DNA of 64,000 nt from Paludibacteraceae bacterium (GCA_017551675.1 JAFZLC010000058.1:62001-126000), one strand, 5' to 3'. Positions 54,953 to 63,765 are shown, counted from the stretch's first letter. A program made the numbers and translations. Notes: generated by a model not told the origin, from the sequence alone.

Positions 54953-55840
54953 ATGATTAAAAATTTAAAAAGCGTTTTGCTCTTTGTCGTATGTCTTGTT
55001 ACGACTACGGCTTTTGCTCAGGATTACGATATGTCTGATCTTGAGTTTTTACAGTTTAATGGCCCAATAAAAAAGGTTTCTTGCTATAAAGCTAATGAAG
55101 TTTTGGGAAATGTTGTAAAAGAATATCTTTTTAAGACAGAAGTGTTTACTTCTAATGGCTTCCTTGTTTCTCGTCGCGTTTTTAATATTGACGGGCAAGT
55201 TATTATGATGGACTCGTGTGAATATGAGAATGGAGACAAGGTGAAAGTTTATTCTGGTAATTCTCCTGATAAATTGAACCTTACTCAATCAATGAAATAC
55301 GATTCTAACCATAATGTGATAGAGCATATTTATTATGGATATGATGGAAGTGAGACTCAAAAATGGGTTTATACGTATAAGAAAAAACAAAAAATATCAT
55401 GGGAATGGTATACTATGGGAAATCTATTTAGAAAATATGATTATATCTATAATAAGCAGGGAGAGTTGGTTGAATCTCGCTACGATAAATTTGTGATTAC
55501 GTCGACTTATCAAGATGGTAAGTTGGTATCGTCTGTTGGAACCGATGGAACCTCATATACTGCTGAATACGACAAAAATGGCAATAAGATTAAAGAGGAG
55601 GTTGCTGGAATGGTAACTACATATAAATATCAGAATGGTTTTCTTGTAGAATCAATTATGACTAGACCAGACAATGAAATGACTAGAAGTTATTTTAAGG
55701 GTAAGTCTGTTTTGCGAACAGTTCAGAAGAATGATAAGGATGGAAATCCAACAGAAAAACAATCGTTCTATAGTGATGGTGCAGGAACCCCAGAGACACT
55801 AAATGAGTTCTTTATCTTTGAATACGAGTATTATAAATAA
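54953..55840 (+). CDS. Secreted YD-repeat-like protein
   Basis: A 295-residue protein with signal peptide (LLFVVCLVTTTAFAQ) and a body of degenerate Rhs/YD-type repeats: SMKYDSNHNVIEHIYYGYDG, YDYIYNKQGELVESRYD, AEYDKNGNKIKEEV. No toxin domain and no Rhs core are seen, so it is not a full Rhs effector. It starts 33 bases after the FGE-domain gene and probably shares its transcript. A hairpin at 55,854-55,879 follows the stop. Confidence 0.75.
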   Translation: MIKNLKSVLLFVVCLVTTTAFAQDYDMSDLEFLQFNGPIKKVSCYKANEVLGNVVKEYLFKTEVFTSNGFLVSRRVFNIDGQVIMMDSCEYENGDKVKVYSGNSPDKLNLTQSMKYDSNHNVIEHIYYGYDGSETQKWVYTYKKKQKISWEWYTMGNLFRKYDYIYNKQGELVESRYDKFVITSTYQDGKLVSSVGTDGTSYTAEYDKNGNKIKEEVAGMVTTYKYQNGFLVESIMTRPDNEMTRSYFKGKSVLRTVQKNDKDGNPTEKQSFYSDGAGTPETLNEFFIFEYEYYK

Positions 55841-55853
55841 AAAAAGTTGTATC

Positions 55854-56200
55854 CATGCATGGGAGAAATCCCGTGCATGTGATATGCCGTTCACGCATAC
55901 GTTCGGCACCGCCGTAGGGACGTCGCGTGCGGCGTCCGTTATTTCATGTATGTGTTTTTTATCATAAAATTTTTACGGACGTGGCACGCCTACCGCACGG
56001 GTTTACACCCCATGCCTGTGGAATGCCACCCCTGTCGGGGTTGGGGGCGGTGCGGTATATTTGTGGGGCGAATGCGATTCGTTACATCATGCGTGCGATT
56101 TTTTCTATCATAAATCTTCTTATCCTTCCCTACCCTTTATCTTTTGTTTAATATAATTGAATCATCGGCAGCATGAAATTCAGAATTATGGTTGAGTAAA
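55854..56200. other. Intergenic repeat region
   Basis: Hairpin CATGCATGGGA/TCCCGTGCATG (55,854-55,879), then a 25-base hairpin shared with 52,080-52,104 (near 55,914-55,940) and further GC-rich palindromes around 56,020-56,050. Noticeably more GC-rich than its surroundings. No gene seen. Confidence 0.6.
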
Positions 56201-56222
56201 ATTAAATTAGTCATATCGTTTA

Positions 56223-56415
56223 TTATATAATAAATAGGTTTGTCTTCATCTGACGTCCAAATATATTGTATTTGCACACGTTTATTTTCAATTCACCTTT
56301 TTGCATTCTCTCGTCTCCGTATGCTTCATCAAATACTCGAAGCATCTCCTCTTCGTTGAAATACATAAAACATGTAAAATGATACTTCTCATGGAATATA
56401 AAATTATTCTCCTAT
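56223..56415 (-). pseudogene. Remnant of a DUF2931-like C-terminal domain
   Basis: Reading leftward without a start codon, the frame gives YHFTCFMYFNEEEMLRVFDE and then AYGDERMQKGELKINV. This is nearly identical to the segment FYFNEDEMLRVFDEAYGDD of the intact lipoprotein at 62.6 kb. The reading then diverges and stops at 56,223. The upstream edge contains GGAGAATAATTTTA, the same sequence as the end of the intact gene, suggesting several fragments were joined. Confidence 0.75.
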
Positions 56416-56532
56416 GTGTACTTGACATACCATATTTACCCTCAAGGTGTTGCTCTGGGGAAACGAACGGATATTCATTCGCCCTATGTGGGCAAAAGAA
56501 ACACGGATTGAATTGATATGACGGGTTCTATA

Positions 56533-57234
56533 TTAGCAGAACCAGCTTTTCACAAGGTCGAAATTTAAATAAATTCGAACTCCTAAACACAAGACTGGAA
56601 CAAGAATAAGGGCAAGTCTGATTTTGCCTTTTATGTCGTCAAGAGGAATTCTATATAGTTTTTTCAACGGAGAAAGGAATGTGATCAAATATGCTTGTGG
56701 GTCGTTCTTAGTTTGCGACAACGCATTCAAATAAGAATAAGAAGTGTTTACAGCACCCGAGAAATTGCTTCCTAGCTCTGCAGCCGTACCCGCATATTTA
56801 GCGAATTTCTCGTATGTCACACCAGACAAAAACACAGATAAGAATCCGAACTTATTCAAAATAAATTCCTTAGACGAACTAAACAGTCTTTCTGGATCTG
56901 CCTTGTCTGAAATTATACCTACCTTACTTTGAATGAACTCATAATTGGTGGCAATTGTGTGGTCGATTGATGGATCGATAATCTCAGGCGCTTTATGCAA
57001 AACATAATAAGCTATAATACCAGCAATGCCGGCTATAAAGAAGACAACTGAAATGAGAAATCTCCATTTGTCAAATTCGCCCCAAGCGAAAATGAGTGGT
57101 GTCAATACCAATGAGAAAACCAAACCCAAAATTAGTCCCTTAACAATAATTCCAATCGCTTTTGCGCCAAAGCCTTTAATAAGAGACGATACAAGAGAGA
57201 ATATTATACTTACTACTCCACCTATTGTTTTCAT
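56533..57234 (-). CDS. Uncharacterised membrane protein
   Basis: A 233-residue protein from the ATG at 57,234: hydrophobic segments near residues 5-20, 25-50, 60-80 and 205-225. A ~100-residue soluble loop (ERLFSSSKEFILNKFGFLSV ... GSNFSGAVNTSYSYLNAL) lies between the second pair. I do not recognise the family. The frame extends 34 codons upstream with no similarity or signal. Within the T6SS-linked island; an immunity-like role is possible but unsupported. Confidence 0.6.
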   Translation of the reverse strand: MKTIGGVVSIIFSLVSSLIKGFGAKAIGIIVKGLILGLVFSLVLTPLIFAWGEFDKWRFLISVVFFIAGIAGIIAYYVLHKAPEIIDPSIDHTIATNYEFIQSKVGIISDKADPERLFSSSKEFILNKFGFLSVFLSGVTYEKFAKYAGTAAELGSNFSGAVNTSYSYLNALSQTKNDPQAYLITFLSPLKKLYRIPLDDIKGKIRLALILVPVLCLGVRIYLNFDLVKSWFC

Positions 57235-57356
57235 ATATTTAAATTGTTTTTTGTTGATGCTAAATAGATTAGCTAATTTTATAATATACCGATTACTAAA
57301 TTGTTTAGACAAAGTTAACAAAAAAATCAATAGCAAAAGATAATCACGAGGAAAAT

Positions 57357-57446
57357 TTAAGAATTAAGAGTTAAGAATTAAGAGTTATGAGTTGGCTCAT
57401 ATATGCCTGTAAGCTTAAACAGATATAGCCTAGGGCAACGCCTGTG
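57357..57446. repeat. MITE-like element, family 2, partial copy
   Basis: Starts with the AAGAATTAAGAG-type terminal sequence. It continues with ATATGCCTGT...ACAGATATAGCC...GGCAACGCC, which is the reverse complement of the interior of 52,028-52,207. The second terminal repeat is missing, cut at the promoter of the next gene. Confidence 0.65.
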
Positions 57447-57462
57447 GTAATGTTTTTTTTCG

Positions 57463-57470
57463 TAAATTTG
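57463..57470 (+). promoter_or_regulatory. -7 element for the 57.5 kb gene
   Basis: TAAATTTG, 24 bases before the start codon at 57,494. No clear -33; the family 2 repeat abuts it and may supply upstream sequence. Confidence 0.55.
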
Positions 57471-57493
57471 CGTCATCATCAACACTAATTTTT

Positions 57494-58792
57494 ATGACAA
57501 CCATCATAATATTTTTTATTTATTTTATCTTCTTGATCATTGTCTTTGGCATCATTAAATTCGTGCTAAAAAAGCTATTGCACAAAGATGTGTCAATGTT
57601 GACAATGGGCATATTCTTCCTAATTATGTTATTGATTCCTTTTGCTCTTTTCAAAGGCTGCCAATCGTGTGTGGGGCATATAAAGGAAGAGATTAAGCAA
57701 GAAAGCACTCCAGACACGTCTGTTTCAATTGCCAAACAAGAGGTAGATGAAAAAGTGGAAGAAAACGAAAAAATCAGAAGAGTTATCACCTTCGAGTTAA
57801 AGGAGGACCGCAATCATACTATAACGAAAGGCGACACCATAGCAGTGGTCACCTACAATGAAGATGGCAAGATTATAGAATCTTACCTCCCCGGAAAAAT
57901 TGTAGAGTGGGATGATGAATGGACAAGATTTACTGCTAAATACGATGCAAAAGGGAATAGAATTGAGGAACTCGTTTACGACCATAATGGACGCTGTTTC
58001 CTAAAAAAGATCTTTAAGTATAATGCAAATAACAAGCTAATAGAGGAATTGACTACGCACTATACAATCGAGGAAACCTTCACCATCAAATATGTGGCAA
58101 AATACAACGACAAAGGTCTTTTGATTGAAGAATGCGACTCGTCGGTAGAGGATGGATATGTCAATTATCGTGTCACCTACAAATACGACAAGAAAGGGAA
58201 TCAAACCGAGTATTGCAGATACACAAACGCCAACAGTATAGAAGAGAAAACCACAAATAAATATGATAACAACGGAAAACTCATTCTATACACCTATAGT
58301 TCGGAAGAGGCTTCGCAAAAAAACACTTATCAGTACGATGAGAATGGACGTCTGGCAGAAGATTGTGAATTCGACTCAAACAACTCGCTTTATTTAAAAA
58401 AGACTTACAAATACGACGATAAGGGTTTCGTGGCTGAAGAATGTATTGAAGGTAATGGCGAAAAGACTAAATATGTGTATAAGCACGACAATAACGGAAA
58501 AGAGTTAGAAAAGTGCATCTATAAAGCAGGAACTACTCTAGAAAGGAAGGAAGTACACCAATACGACGATAAGGGAAATTTGACCGAGCACTGCATCTAT
58601 GATGCCAATGGAAAGATAAAGGAAAAAACAACTTACAGCAAGGACAAGTACAAGAACGAAACGATCGTCAGAAAAGGAGAAGAGGGTGTCTTTGAATCGG
58701 GCGAATTAGACGAGTTTGAATACTTTAACTCTTGGTACCACGAATCAAATAGAAGTTCGGGAGGATCATCATTCCATCACGACGACGACTGA
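57494..58792 (+). CDS. Membrane-anchored YD-repeat-like protein
   Basis: A 432-residue protein: two N-terminal hydrophobic segments (about 3-24 and 34-54), then about eleven YD-type repeats of ~25-35 residues (for example AKYDAKGNRIEELVYDHNGR, YKYDKKGNQTEYCRY, YQYDENGRLAEDCEF, HQYDDKGNLTEHCIYDANGK). The end GSSFHHDDD could bind a metal. Similar repeats occur in the 55 kb gene but here with a membrane anchor. No toxin domain seen. Function unknown; surface or periplasmic scaffold is a guess. Confidence 0.75.
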   Translation: MTTIIIFFIYFIFLIIVFGIIKFVLKKLLHKDVSMLTMGIFFLIMLLIPFALFKGCQSCVGHIKEEIKQESTPDTSVSIAKQEVDEKVEENEKIRRVITFELKEDRNHTITKGDTIAVVTYNEDGKIIESYLPGKIVEWDDEWTRFTAKYDAKGNRIEELVYDHNGRCFLKKIFKYNANNKLIEELTTHYTIEETFTIKYVAKYNDKGLLIEECDSSVEDGYVNYRVTYKYDKKGNQTEYCRYTNANSIEEKTTNKYDNNGKLILYTYSSEEASQKNTYQYDENGRLAEDCEFDSNNSLYLKKTYKYDDKGFVAEECIEGNGEKTKYVYKHDNNGKELEKCIYKAGTTLERKEVHQYDDKGNLTEHCIYDANGKIKEKTTYSKDKYKNETIVRKGEEGVFESGELDEFEYFNSWYHESNRSSGGSSFHHDDD

Positions 58793-59209
58793 TATTTTTG
58801 ATATCATTGTTGTTCGGTAAAAGTTGAGAAGTGACAATCCACATGCCTGCAATGCAGACAAATAGACATTACAGACTTGTTTTGTAAAAAGTAAGTCCTT
58901 TCATACATCACATACTTTTTTAACGGACAGCAATAAGTTTATATGTGAGTCGCTTTGCGAGAAATCTCACAAATCTATTCAAATCTCACAAATCTATTAT
59001 TGTAGAGAGGCACGGCCGTGCCTCTCTACTTTGGAAACATATTTGTTAGATTTGTAAAGATTTGTATGATTTCTGTCCGAAGGACACTCCCATGATTTTA
59101 ATCTAAGACCCATGGCCAAAATTAATCGACCACGGGTCTTCGTTAATAAGAATTCTAAAAAAATATGAAATGGTATCTTTATTTTTAAAACAATAAAATG
59201 GATTAAGTA
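58793..59209. other. Intergenic region with inverted-repeat elements
   Basis: No gene. TTGTTGTTCGGTAAAAGTT (58,807-58,825) and its inverted relative at about 58,913-58,934 bound a ~125-base MITE-like segment; related ends occur near 3,467 and 51,834. A perfect 28-base palindrome lies at 59,002-59,029 (CACGGCCGTG core). A stem at 59,105-59,140 (AAGACCC...GGGTCTT) may terminate the minus-strand gene ending at 59,210. Confidence 0.6.
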
Positions 59210-60562
59210 TTAGATAATCTCCGGTTGGAAGATCTGTTTTATCTTTCCATCAGTGAATTCGAAGGCCAGACCGTCTTCTTCTTCGGTTGGACTTTCGCAT
59301 AGCCATGCGATGCGGCCCTCGTAGTCGATATAGAGTTTTGTAAATTTTAGGATGCTCACTACTTTGTCTCGGGTTACATTCTCTTTTTTCAACGAGTCTG
59401 GAATGTCCAGATAACTAGAGAAATCATCATAGAATTTTAAGTAATAGGTCAATAGTTCATCTTTAATACCCTCCCAGAATGATGCGTCGTATTGTAGATA
59501 CTCCTTGTATCGTTTACGTTGTTTGGCATTGACAGCCTCGTCATACGTACGGATGGTCAAATGCAGAGTCTTCAAATCTTTCTTAAAGAAACGTACAATC
59601 TCAGGTTTTCCCCAACCATGGAATTCATGGAACAGATAACCGAAGACCTTATCCTTCACTTTCTCCTCCTGTTCGAAATTTCTAAGGTTACTTGTCGCCA
59701 TGAAATAGATTTCCTCTTCTGAAAGAAGCACACCTATGTAAGATTTGTTCCATTCTGTATAGCAAATCCATCCGAAGTTACCCTTTTTGTCGATGACCAG
59801 TCTCTTCGGAATGATGGTCTTCACACCCACCCGTTGACCGGAAGCGATAATTTTCTTAGCTTCCTTCTTGTCTCCAAGATAGATGGGCAGCATGGCTTCG
59901 GAGAGTTTCTTTAGGTATTCGTCTTTGTTTTGTAAATATTGTGTATAAACCTTTTGTTGTGTTTCATTTATTCCTTCTGTTTCGCTACCTTCCGCTTCTA
60001 CTAGTATGTCGACTGTCTCGTCATAGAAAGTTAGCTTGTCCCATGTGGTCCAGTATTTCTTGTTATCGTGGATAAGGGTGCCGAATGTGGGGTCGCTGAG
60101 TTTGTGGAGGTAACGAATCTCATTTCGTGTAAGCAAAACTCGAGGTTTTTGTTCAGATAGCAGAACGGCAAATGCTTCGTCACTCCAACAACTAGCAATT
60201 ATCCATCCAAAATTACCATCCCTACAGATAAAGAGGAAATTCACATCACACATTTCAAAGAGTGTTTTTTCTGTGATTTTGTCTTTATGGTCACCTTCCT
60301 CCAATTCTGTACTTTTTTCGATTTCTTCAAAATTCCACTTGTAATAATCGAGAATGTACTTAGGAGCCTCTTTGATATATTTTTCTTCGTTTTTAATGTA
60401 TGTCTCATAGGCCTCCCTCTGCACATCAAGAATGCCTTCTTGGTTCTCGTCTTGCACTAAAACCTTCATTACTATGCCACTTCCATACAATGATTTATTC
60501 AGACTTTTACGCCATGAGCCTTTATTATTGAACTCAATATCTTCAAAAATTTTATCCTTCAT
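59210..60562 (-). CDS. Three-repeat protein, candidate immunity protein
   Basis: A 450-residue soluble protein made of three related ~150-residue units. Each has a Y-x2-Y-(I/L)-x-N/Y-type helix (YETYIKNEEKYIKEA, YTQYLQNKDEYLKKL, YKEYLQYDASFWEGI) and a strand pair with G-N-F-G-W-I or the variant G-R-I-A-W-L (GNFGWIIASCW, GNFGWICYTEW, GRIAWLCES). Units two and three are preceded by LTFYDETVDILVEAE and LHLTIRTYDE. This resembles DUF6985-type immunity proteins, but I cannot confirm the family. It lies directly downstream of the nuclease-domain effector, 12 bases from its stop, the usual place of an immunity gene. Confidence 0.6.
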   Translation of the reverse strand: MKDKIFEDIEFNNKGSWRKSLNKSLYGSGIVMKVLVQDENQEGILDVQREAYETYIKNEEKYIKEAPKYILDYYKWNFEEIEKSTELEEGDHKDKITEKTLFEMCDVNFLFICRDGNFGWIIASCWSDEAFAVLLSEQKPRVLLTRNEIRYLHKLSDPTFGTLIHDNKKYWTTWDKLTFYDETVDILVEAEGSETEGINETQQKVYTQYLQNKDEYLKKLSEAMLPIYLGDKKEAKKIIASGQRVGVKTIIPKRLVIDKKGNFGWICYTEWNKSYIGVLLSEEEIYFMATSNLRNFEQEEKVKDKVFGYLFHEFHGWGKPEIVRFFKKDLKTLHLTIRTYDEAVNAKQRKRYKEYLQYDASFWEGIKDELLTYYLKFYDDFSSYLDIPDSLKKENVTRDKVVSILKFTKLYIDYEGRIAWLCESPTEEEDGLAFEFTDGKIKQIFQPEII

Positions 60563-60574
60563 ATGTTTTTTTTT

Positions 60575-61837
60575 TTATTCTTCTGCTTGATTATTACCTC
60601 CTCTATTGCGTCTCTTCTTATTAGAATTGTAAGCTTCTATACCTTCCCTCTTCATAGCATTTACACCACCCGTATGGCTAGCGTTTCCGTGAAGGACGGA
60701 AGGGACTTTCAGCATTTCACCTTCAGGGGTTTCGTGCCAGGTGAAAGGTATGCCGTATTGGTTATTTTTCATCCATTTGTCGACTTCCTTTGCTGTATAT
60801 TGTCGGCCCTTTGACTTTGACAATTGTCTTGCCATTGCTTCATTAGCCATCGCAAAATTCACATCTCTGTTTGAAGAAAAAGCGTTCAATTTCACCGTGC
60901 CAAAAGACATAGGTTTAAAATCTGGCTCATCATCTTTATATTTGATACCTTCAAGATGCAAACCTTGTTTTCCATGGAGATTTCTATGTATGTTTATTAT
61001 CATCTCGGTATTGGCTCTAATATTATTATCCCAAGTTTCTTTTTCAGGATTGAATTTACCAAGAACATGATCTCCATTTGGAATCCAAATGCTATTACCT
61101 TTGCTATCATCGCCATCTTTCCAATGGCCATTTTTATCAGGTCTTAATTTAGTCTCACTTGCATTTTTAATTTCATCATTTTCCTCCTCGTCATCTTTTA
61201 CTTTAGTTATTAAGATTGTGGTGCTTCCATCGCTTTCCGTTAACTCTTCGAAGACGATATCTTTTTCATTCAATTTGCTTTTTAGCTTATTCTGCTGTGC
61301 ATTTTGACCTTTGAATTTAAAAACAATAGCTTCATCTTTCGTAGAGCCTTTCTCCTTGACAATTTTTGCTATTGTATCAATATCTAATTCGTCATCCTCC
61401 AATTCCTTGTCCTCCAAATCGTCGATTGCTAGCAAATTCATATCCGACTGGTGTTCATAGGCAGCCATTTCCATTTGAGGTACTGTTGGAATAGGAATTT
61501 GACCAGTGGTTTGGAATGAGATACACATAGGACATCCTAACGCGCAAGTTCCCTTGCTGTTTTTTGTCAGTGGGTTGGATATCCTGTTGATGTACATGCC
61601 TGAGTATACATTATCCCATTTGGTGATCATAGCCACGCATGGTTTTGGCATATTAGGTACCATATTGCACGTACCGAAGGCTGGCGCTGGAAATACTGGT
61701 CCCATCGTCATACTAGTAGCTGCCAGTTTACCATTGAAATAAACATTCATGTTGTCCATGATGTTATTCAACATTGCTGGTGCCACCCCAAACTGGCAAG
61801 TTGCCATCGCTCCTTTTACAATGAATTCTTCTTCCAT
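60575..61837 (-). CDS. PAAR-like (DUF4280) effector with C-terminal HNH-type nuclease domain
   Basis: A 420-residue protein. Residues 1-115 match the DUF4280 PAAR-like domain (GAMATCQFGVAPAMLN, FGTCNMVPNMPKPC, GTCALGCPMCISFQ), which caps the T6SS spike. An acidic linker follows (about 135-240). The C-terminal ~110 residues look like the HNH/endonuclease VII-type toxin family: RDVNFAMANEAMARQ, then FTWHETPEGEMLKVPSVLH and HTGGV, giving W-H-E and late His residues. A DNase effector is therefore predicted. It overlaps no gene and is spaced three bases from the upstream 250-residue gene and 12 from the candidate immunity gene. Confidence 0.82.
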   Translation of the reverse strand: MEEEFIVKGAMATCQFGVAPAMLNNIMDNMNVYFNGKLAATSMTMGPVFPAPAFGTCNMVPNMPKPCVAMITKWDNVYSGMYINRISNPLTKNSKGTCALGCPMCISFQTTGQIPIPTVPQMEMAAYEHQSDMNLLAIDDLEDKELEDDELDIDTIAKIVKEKGSTKDEAIVFKFKGQNAQQNKLKSKLNEKDIVFEELTESDGSTTILITKVKDDEEENDEIKNASETKLRPDKNGHWKDGDDSKGNSIWIPNGDHVLGKFNPEKETWDNNIRANTEMIINIHRNLHGKQGLHLEGIKYKDDEPDFKPMSFGTVKLNAFSSNRDVNFAMANEAMARQLSKSKGRQYTAKEVDKWMKNNQYGIPFTWHETPEGEMLKVPSVLHGNASHTGGVNAMKREGIEAYNSNKKRRNRGGNNQAEE

Positions 61838-61840
61838 AAC

Positions 61841-62593
61841 TTATAGCCTTTTAATGACAACTTCTTTGGTAAAATAACCAACATCTTTCTCTTCCACTCT
61901 CGCCCATAACATAATGCGATCTGGCAGTCCATCCTCACTAAATTGGATGGTCAACTGTGCATGTCCGCTCAGTATTTTTTTACTGCCTTCGTCGTGTACT
62001 TCATACGTGTCATAAATGATACCCTTCTCTTCTTTCTCCTTTTTCTCTATGCTTGTTTTCCCGTCGAAGGTGAAAATAGCTTTTCTTGCTCTGGCAGGAA
62101 AATCATGAAGAATCAAATCCTGCGGTTGTTTGTTGTCATACCAGAAAAACAACCGGTATAACATGTTCTCCTTTAATATGCCGAAAAATTTCTCTTCCGA
62201 CTTTAGTCCCACCGCATAACGATGAGATTGTTTCTTTACCAAATATTCATACTCATAATATTCTATCAACTCTTCTCGACGCAATTTCCAGCGTTCCTTC
62301 ATTTCTGAGAAATCCAGCAGATGCTCAATTTCTCCGTGGTCGGAAACTTTCATCTTGATAGGATACAGAGCTTTACCAAATTGAAGTATGATTTGGTTAA
62401 AATCATCCACTGGGTTTCCATCTATCGTTTCATCATGCGAACCCAACATAGTGACAACGAACTTGTCTTTCTCGGTATCATCCCGATTAAAAAGAATCTG
62501 ATCCTTCTTTTTAAATTCGCTACGTTTACCATTGGCAAATGTAACAACGGATGCGAATTCGTATATGGTTGATGAATATTCGAAATCGTACAT
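61841..62593 (-). CDS. Uncharacterised protein upstream of the effector
   Basis: A 250-residue soluble protein rich in beta strands (FASVVTFANGKRSEF, YPIKMKVSDHGEIEHLLDF, AQLTIQFSEDGLPDRIML) with a central helix (WKLRREELIEYYEYEYLV). It has no signal or membrane segment. I recognise no family. Its stop lies three bases before the effector start, so the two are translationally linked; that is where effector adaptors or chaperones usually sit. That role is inference only. Confidence 0.65.
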   Translation of the reverse strand: MYDFEYSSTIYEFASVVTFANGKRSEFKKKDQILFNRDDTEKDKFVVTMLGSHDETIDGNPVDDFNQIILQFGKALYPIKMKVSDHGEIEHLLDFSEMKERWKLRREELIEYYEYEYLVKKQSHRYAVGLKSEEKFFGILKENMLYRLFFWYDNKQPQDLILHDFPARARKAIFTFDGKTSIEKKEKEEKGIIYDTYEVHDEGSKKILSGHAQLTIQFSEDGLPDRIMLWARVEEKDVGYFTKEVVIKRL

Positions 62594-62643
62594 AATTTAA
62601 ATAAACAATTAACGGACAAAGTAATTTCTCATGTAATTTAAAA

Positions 62644-63759
62644 TTATTCTCCTTTGAAAATGTTTTGATGATCGTTTTCGTAATTTTTATACATCAATTC
62701 ACTTTCTCCGTTTAAGTCTGATAATGGGTCACGGAACACTCTTATCTCTGTTTTTTTGAGTACATGACTTTCTCCTCCTACATTTAAGGATATTTCAAAT
62801 AAGTTGTTATACTTACTTACGAAGATATTCAACTCTCCTTTCTGCATGCGATCATCTCCGTAGGCCTCATCAAAAACGCGAAGCATTTCATCTTCGTTGA
62901 AGTAGAAATAAGCTGTATATTGATAACCATTACAATCCCAAATATTTTTGAAATATTTCATTCTTGATGGGTATTTGATGGATTGCTCTTCATCCTTGTT
63001 ATAAGCGATTGTATGTTCTGCATTTGAGAAGTCACAAGTGTGCCATTTCATTATGCTCTTTTTATCCTCAAAGTCAACTTTTATTTTATAGTTGAACCGT
63101 TCGAAATATTTATGGATGAGATCTAATGATAATGCCTCTTTTATATCCAATTCTGGATTAAGTTTTATTGTATTTGATATATGTTCTTCTAAGGTTTTTG
63201 CAGAATTCTTACCAGAACGAAATAATTCATAATCTTGAGATTCTTCTCCTTTTGCAGACCAATCCAATAATATAGTTCGAGAACTTCCTTTTAAATATAA
63301 GCCGACTTCTCCTTTGGGTAGTAAACATAAATTAATTGATTTGTACATACCTTTTTCAGGTTTCCCTTCTCTAGTATATCCTTCATACCCATTTTCGAAA
63401 TTATATTTTATTTGTTCTATGGGGAGTTCTGTATATATGATATATGCTTTTTTTTCTGCATAAGAAATCCATTTTGCACCAACTTCTGTAGGCAAATTAA
63501 TTTTCCAATCCTTTCCATAATCATTAAAACATCCCCATTTACTCAATCCCAAATTAGTAAATGCTGATCCAAACACACATAACTTGGAGCCATCTTCAAA
63601 GAAATAACTTACGTCAATATTTTCTATTGGGTTTGCTTTGGAGGTGCTAACTTCTGGTTCCCAGTAATACATATTTTGTTTTTCTGAATTTTTTTCCATG
63701 TTACAATATGTGAAAAATATACATAAAATAGGAATTAAAAAAAATGCTGAATATTTCAT
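62644..63759 (-). CDS. DUF2931-like lipoprotein
   Basis: A 371-residue lipoprotein with lipobox FTYC near residue 19. The middle has the DUF2931 pattern (KINLPTEVGAKWISYAEKKAY, INLCLLPKGEVGLYLKG). The C-terminal ~150 residues (YQYTAYFYFNEDEMLRVFDE, LMYKNYENDHQN) are shared with the 579-residue protein at 49.5 kb and with the remnant at 56.2 kb. DUF2931 proteins accompany T6SS genes in Bacteroidetes. A periplasmic-facing lipoprotein beside an effector operon suggests immunity or accessory function; unproven. Confidence 0.78.
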   Translation of the reverse strand: MKYSAFFLIPILCIFFTYCNMEKNSEKQNMYYWEPEVSTSKANPIENIDVSYFFEDGSKLCVFGSAFTNLGLSKWGCFNDYGKDWKINLPTEVGAKWISYAEKKAYIIYTELPIEQIKYNFENGYEGYTREGKPEKGMYKSINLCLLPKGEVGLYLKGSSRTILLDWSAKGEESQDYELFRSGKNSAKTLEEHISNTIKLNPELDIKEALSLDLIHKYFERFNYKIKVDFEDKKSIMKWHTCDFSNAEHTIAYNKDEEQSIKYPSRMKYFKNIWDCNGYQYTAYFYFNEDEMLRVFDEAYGDDRMQKGELNIFVSKYNNLFEISLNVGGESHVLKKTEIRVFRDPLSDLNGESELMYKNYENDHQNIFKGE

Positions 63760-63765
63760 TTTGCA

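Noticed and set aside
54953-58792. Rhs polymorphic toxin interpretation for the YD-repeat genes
   Set aside because: No PAAR/VgrG-like N-terminus, no Rhs core-end motif and no variable toxin tip; only short YD-like repeats.
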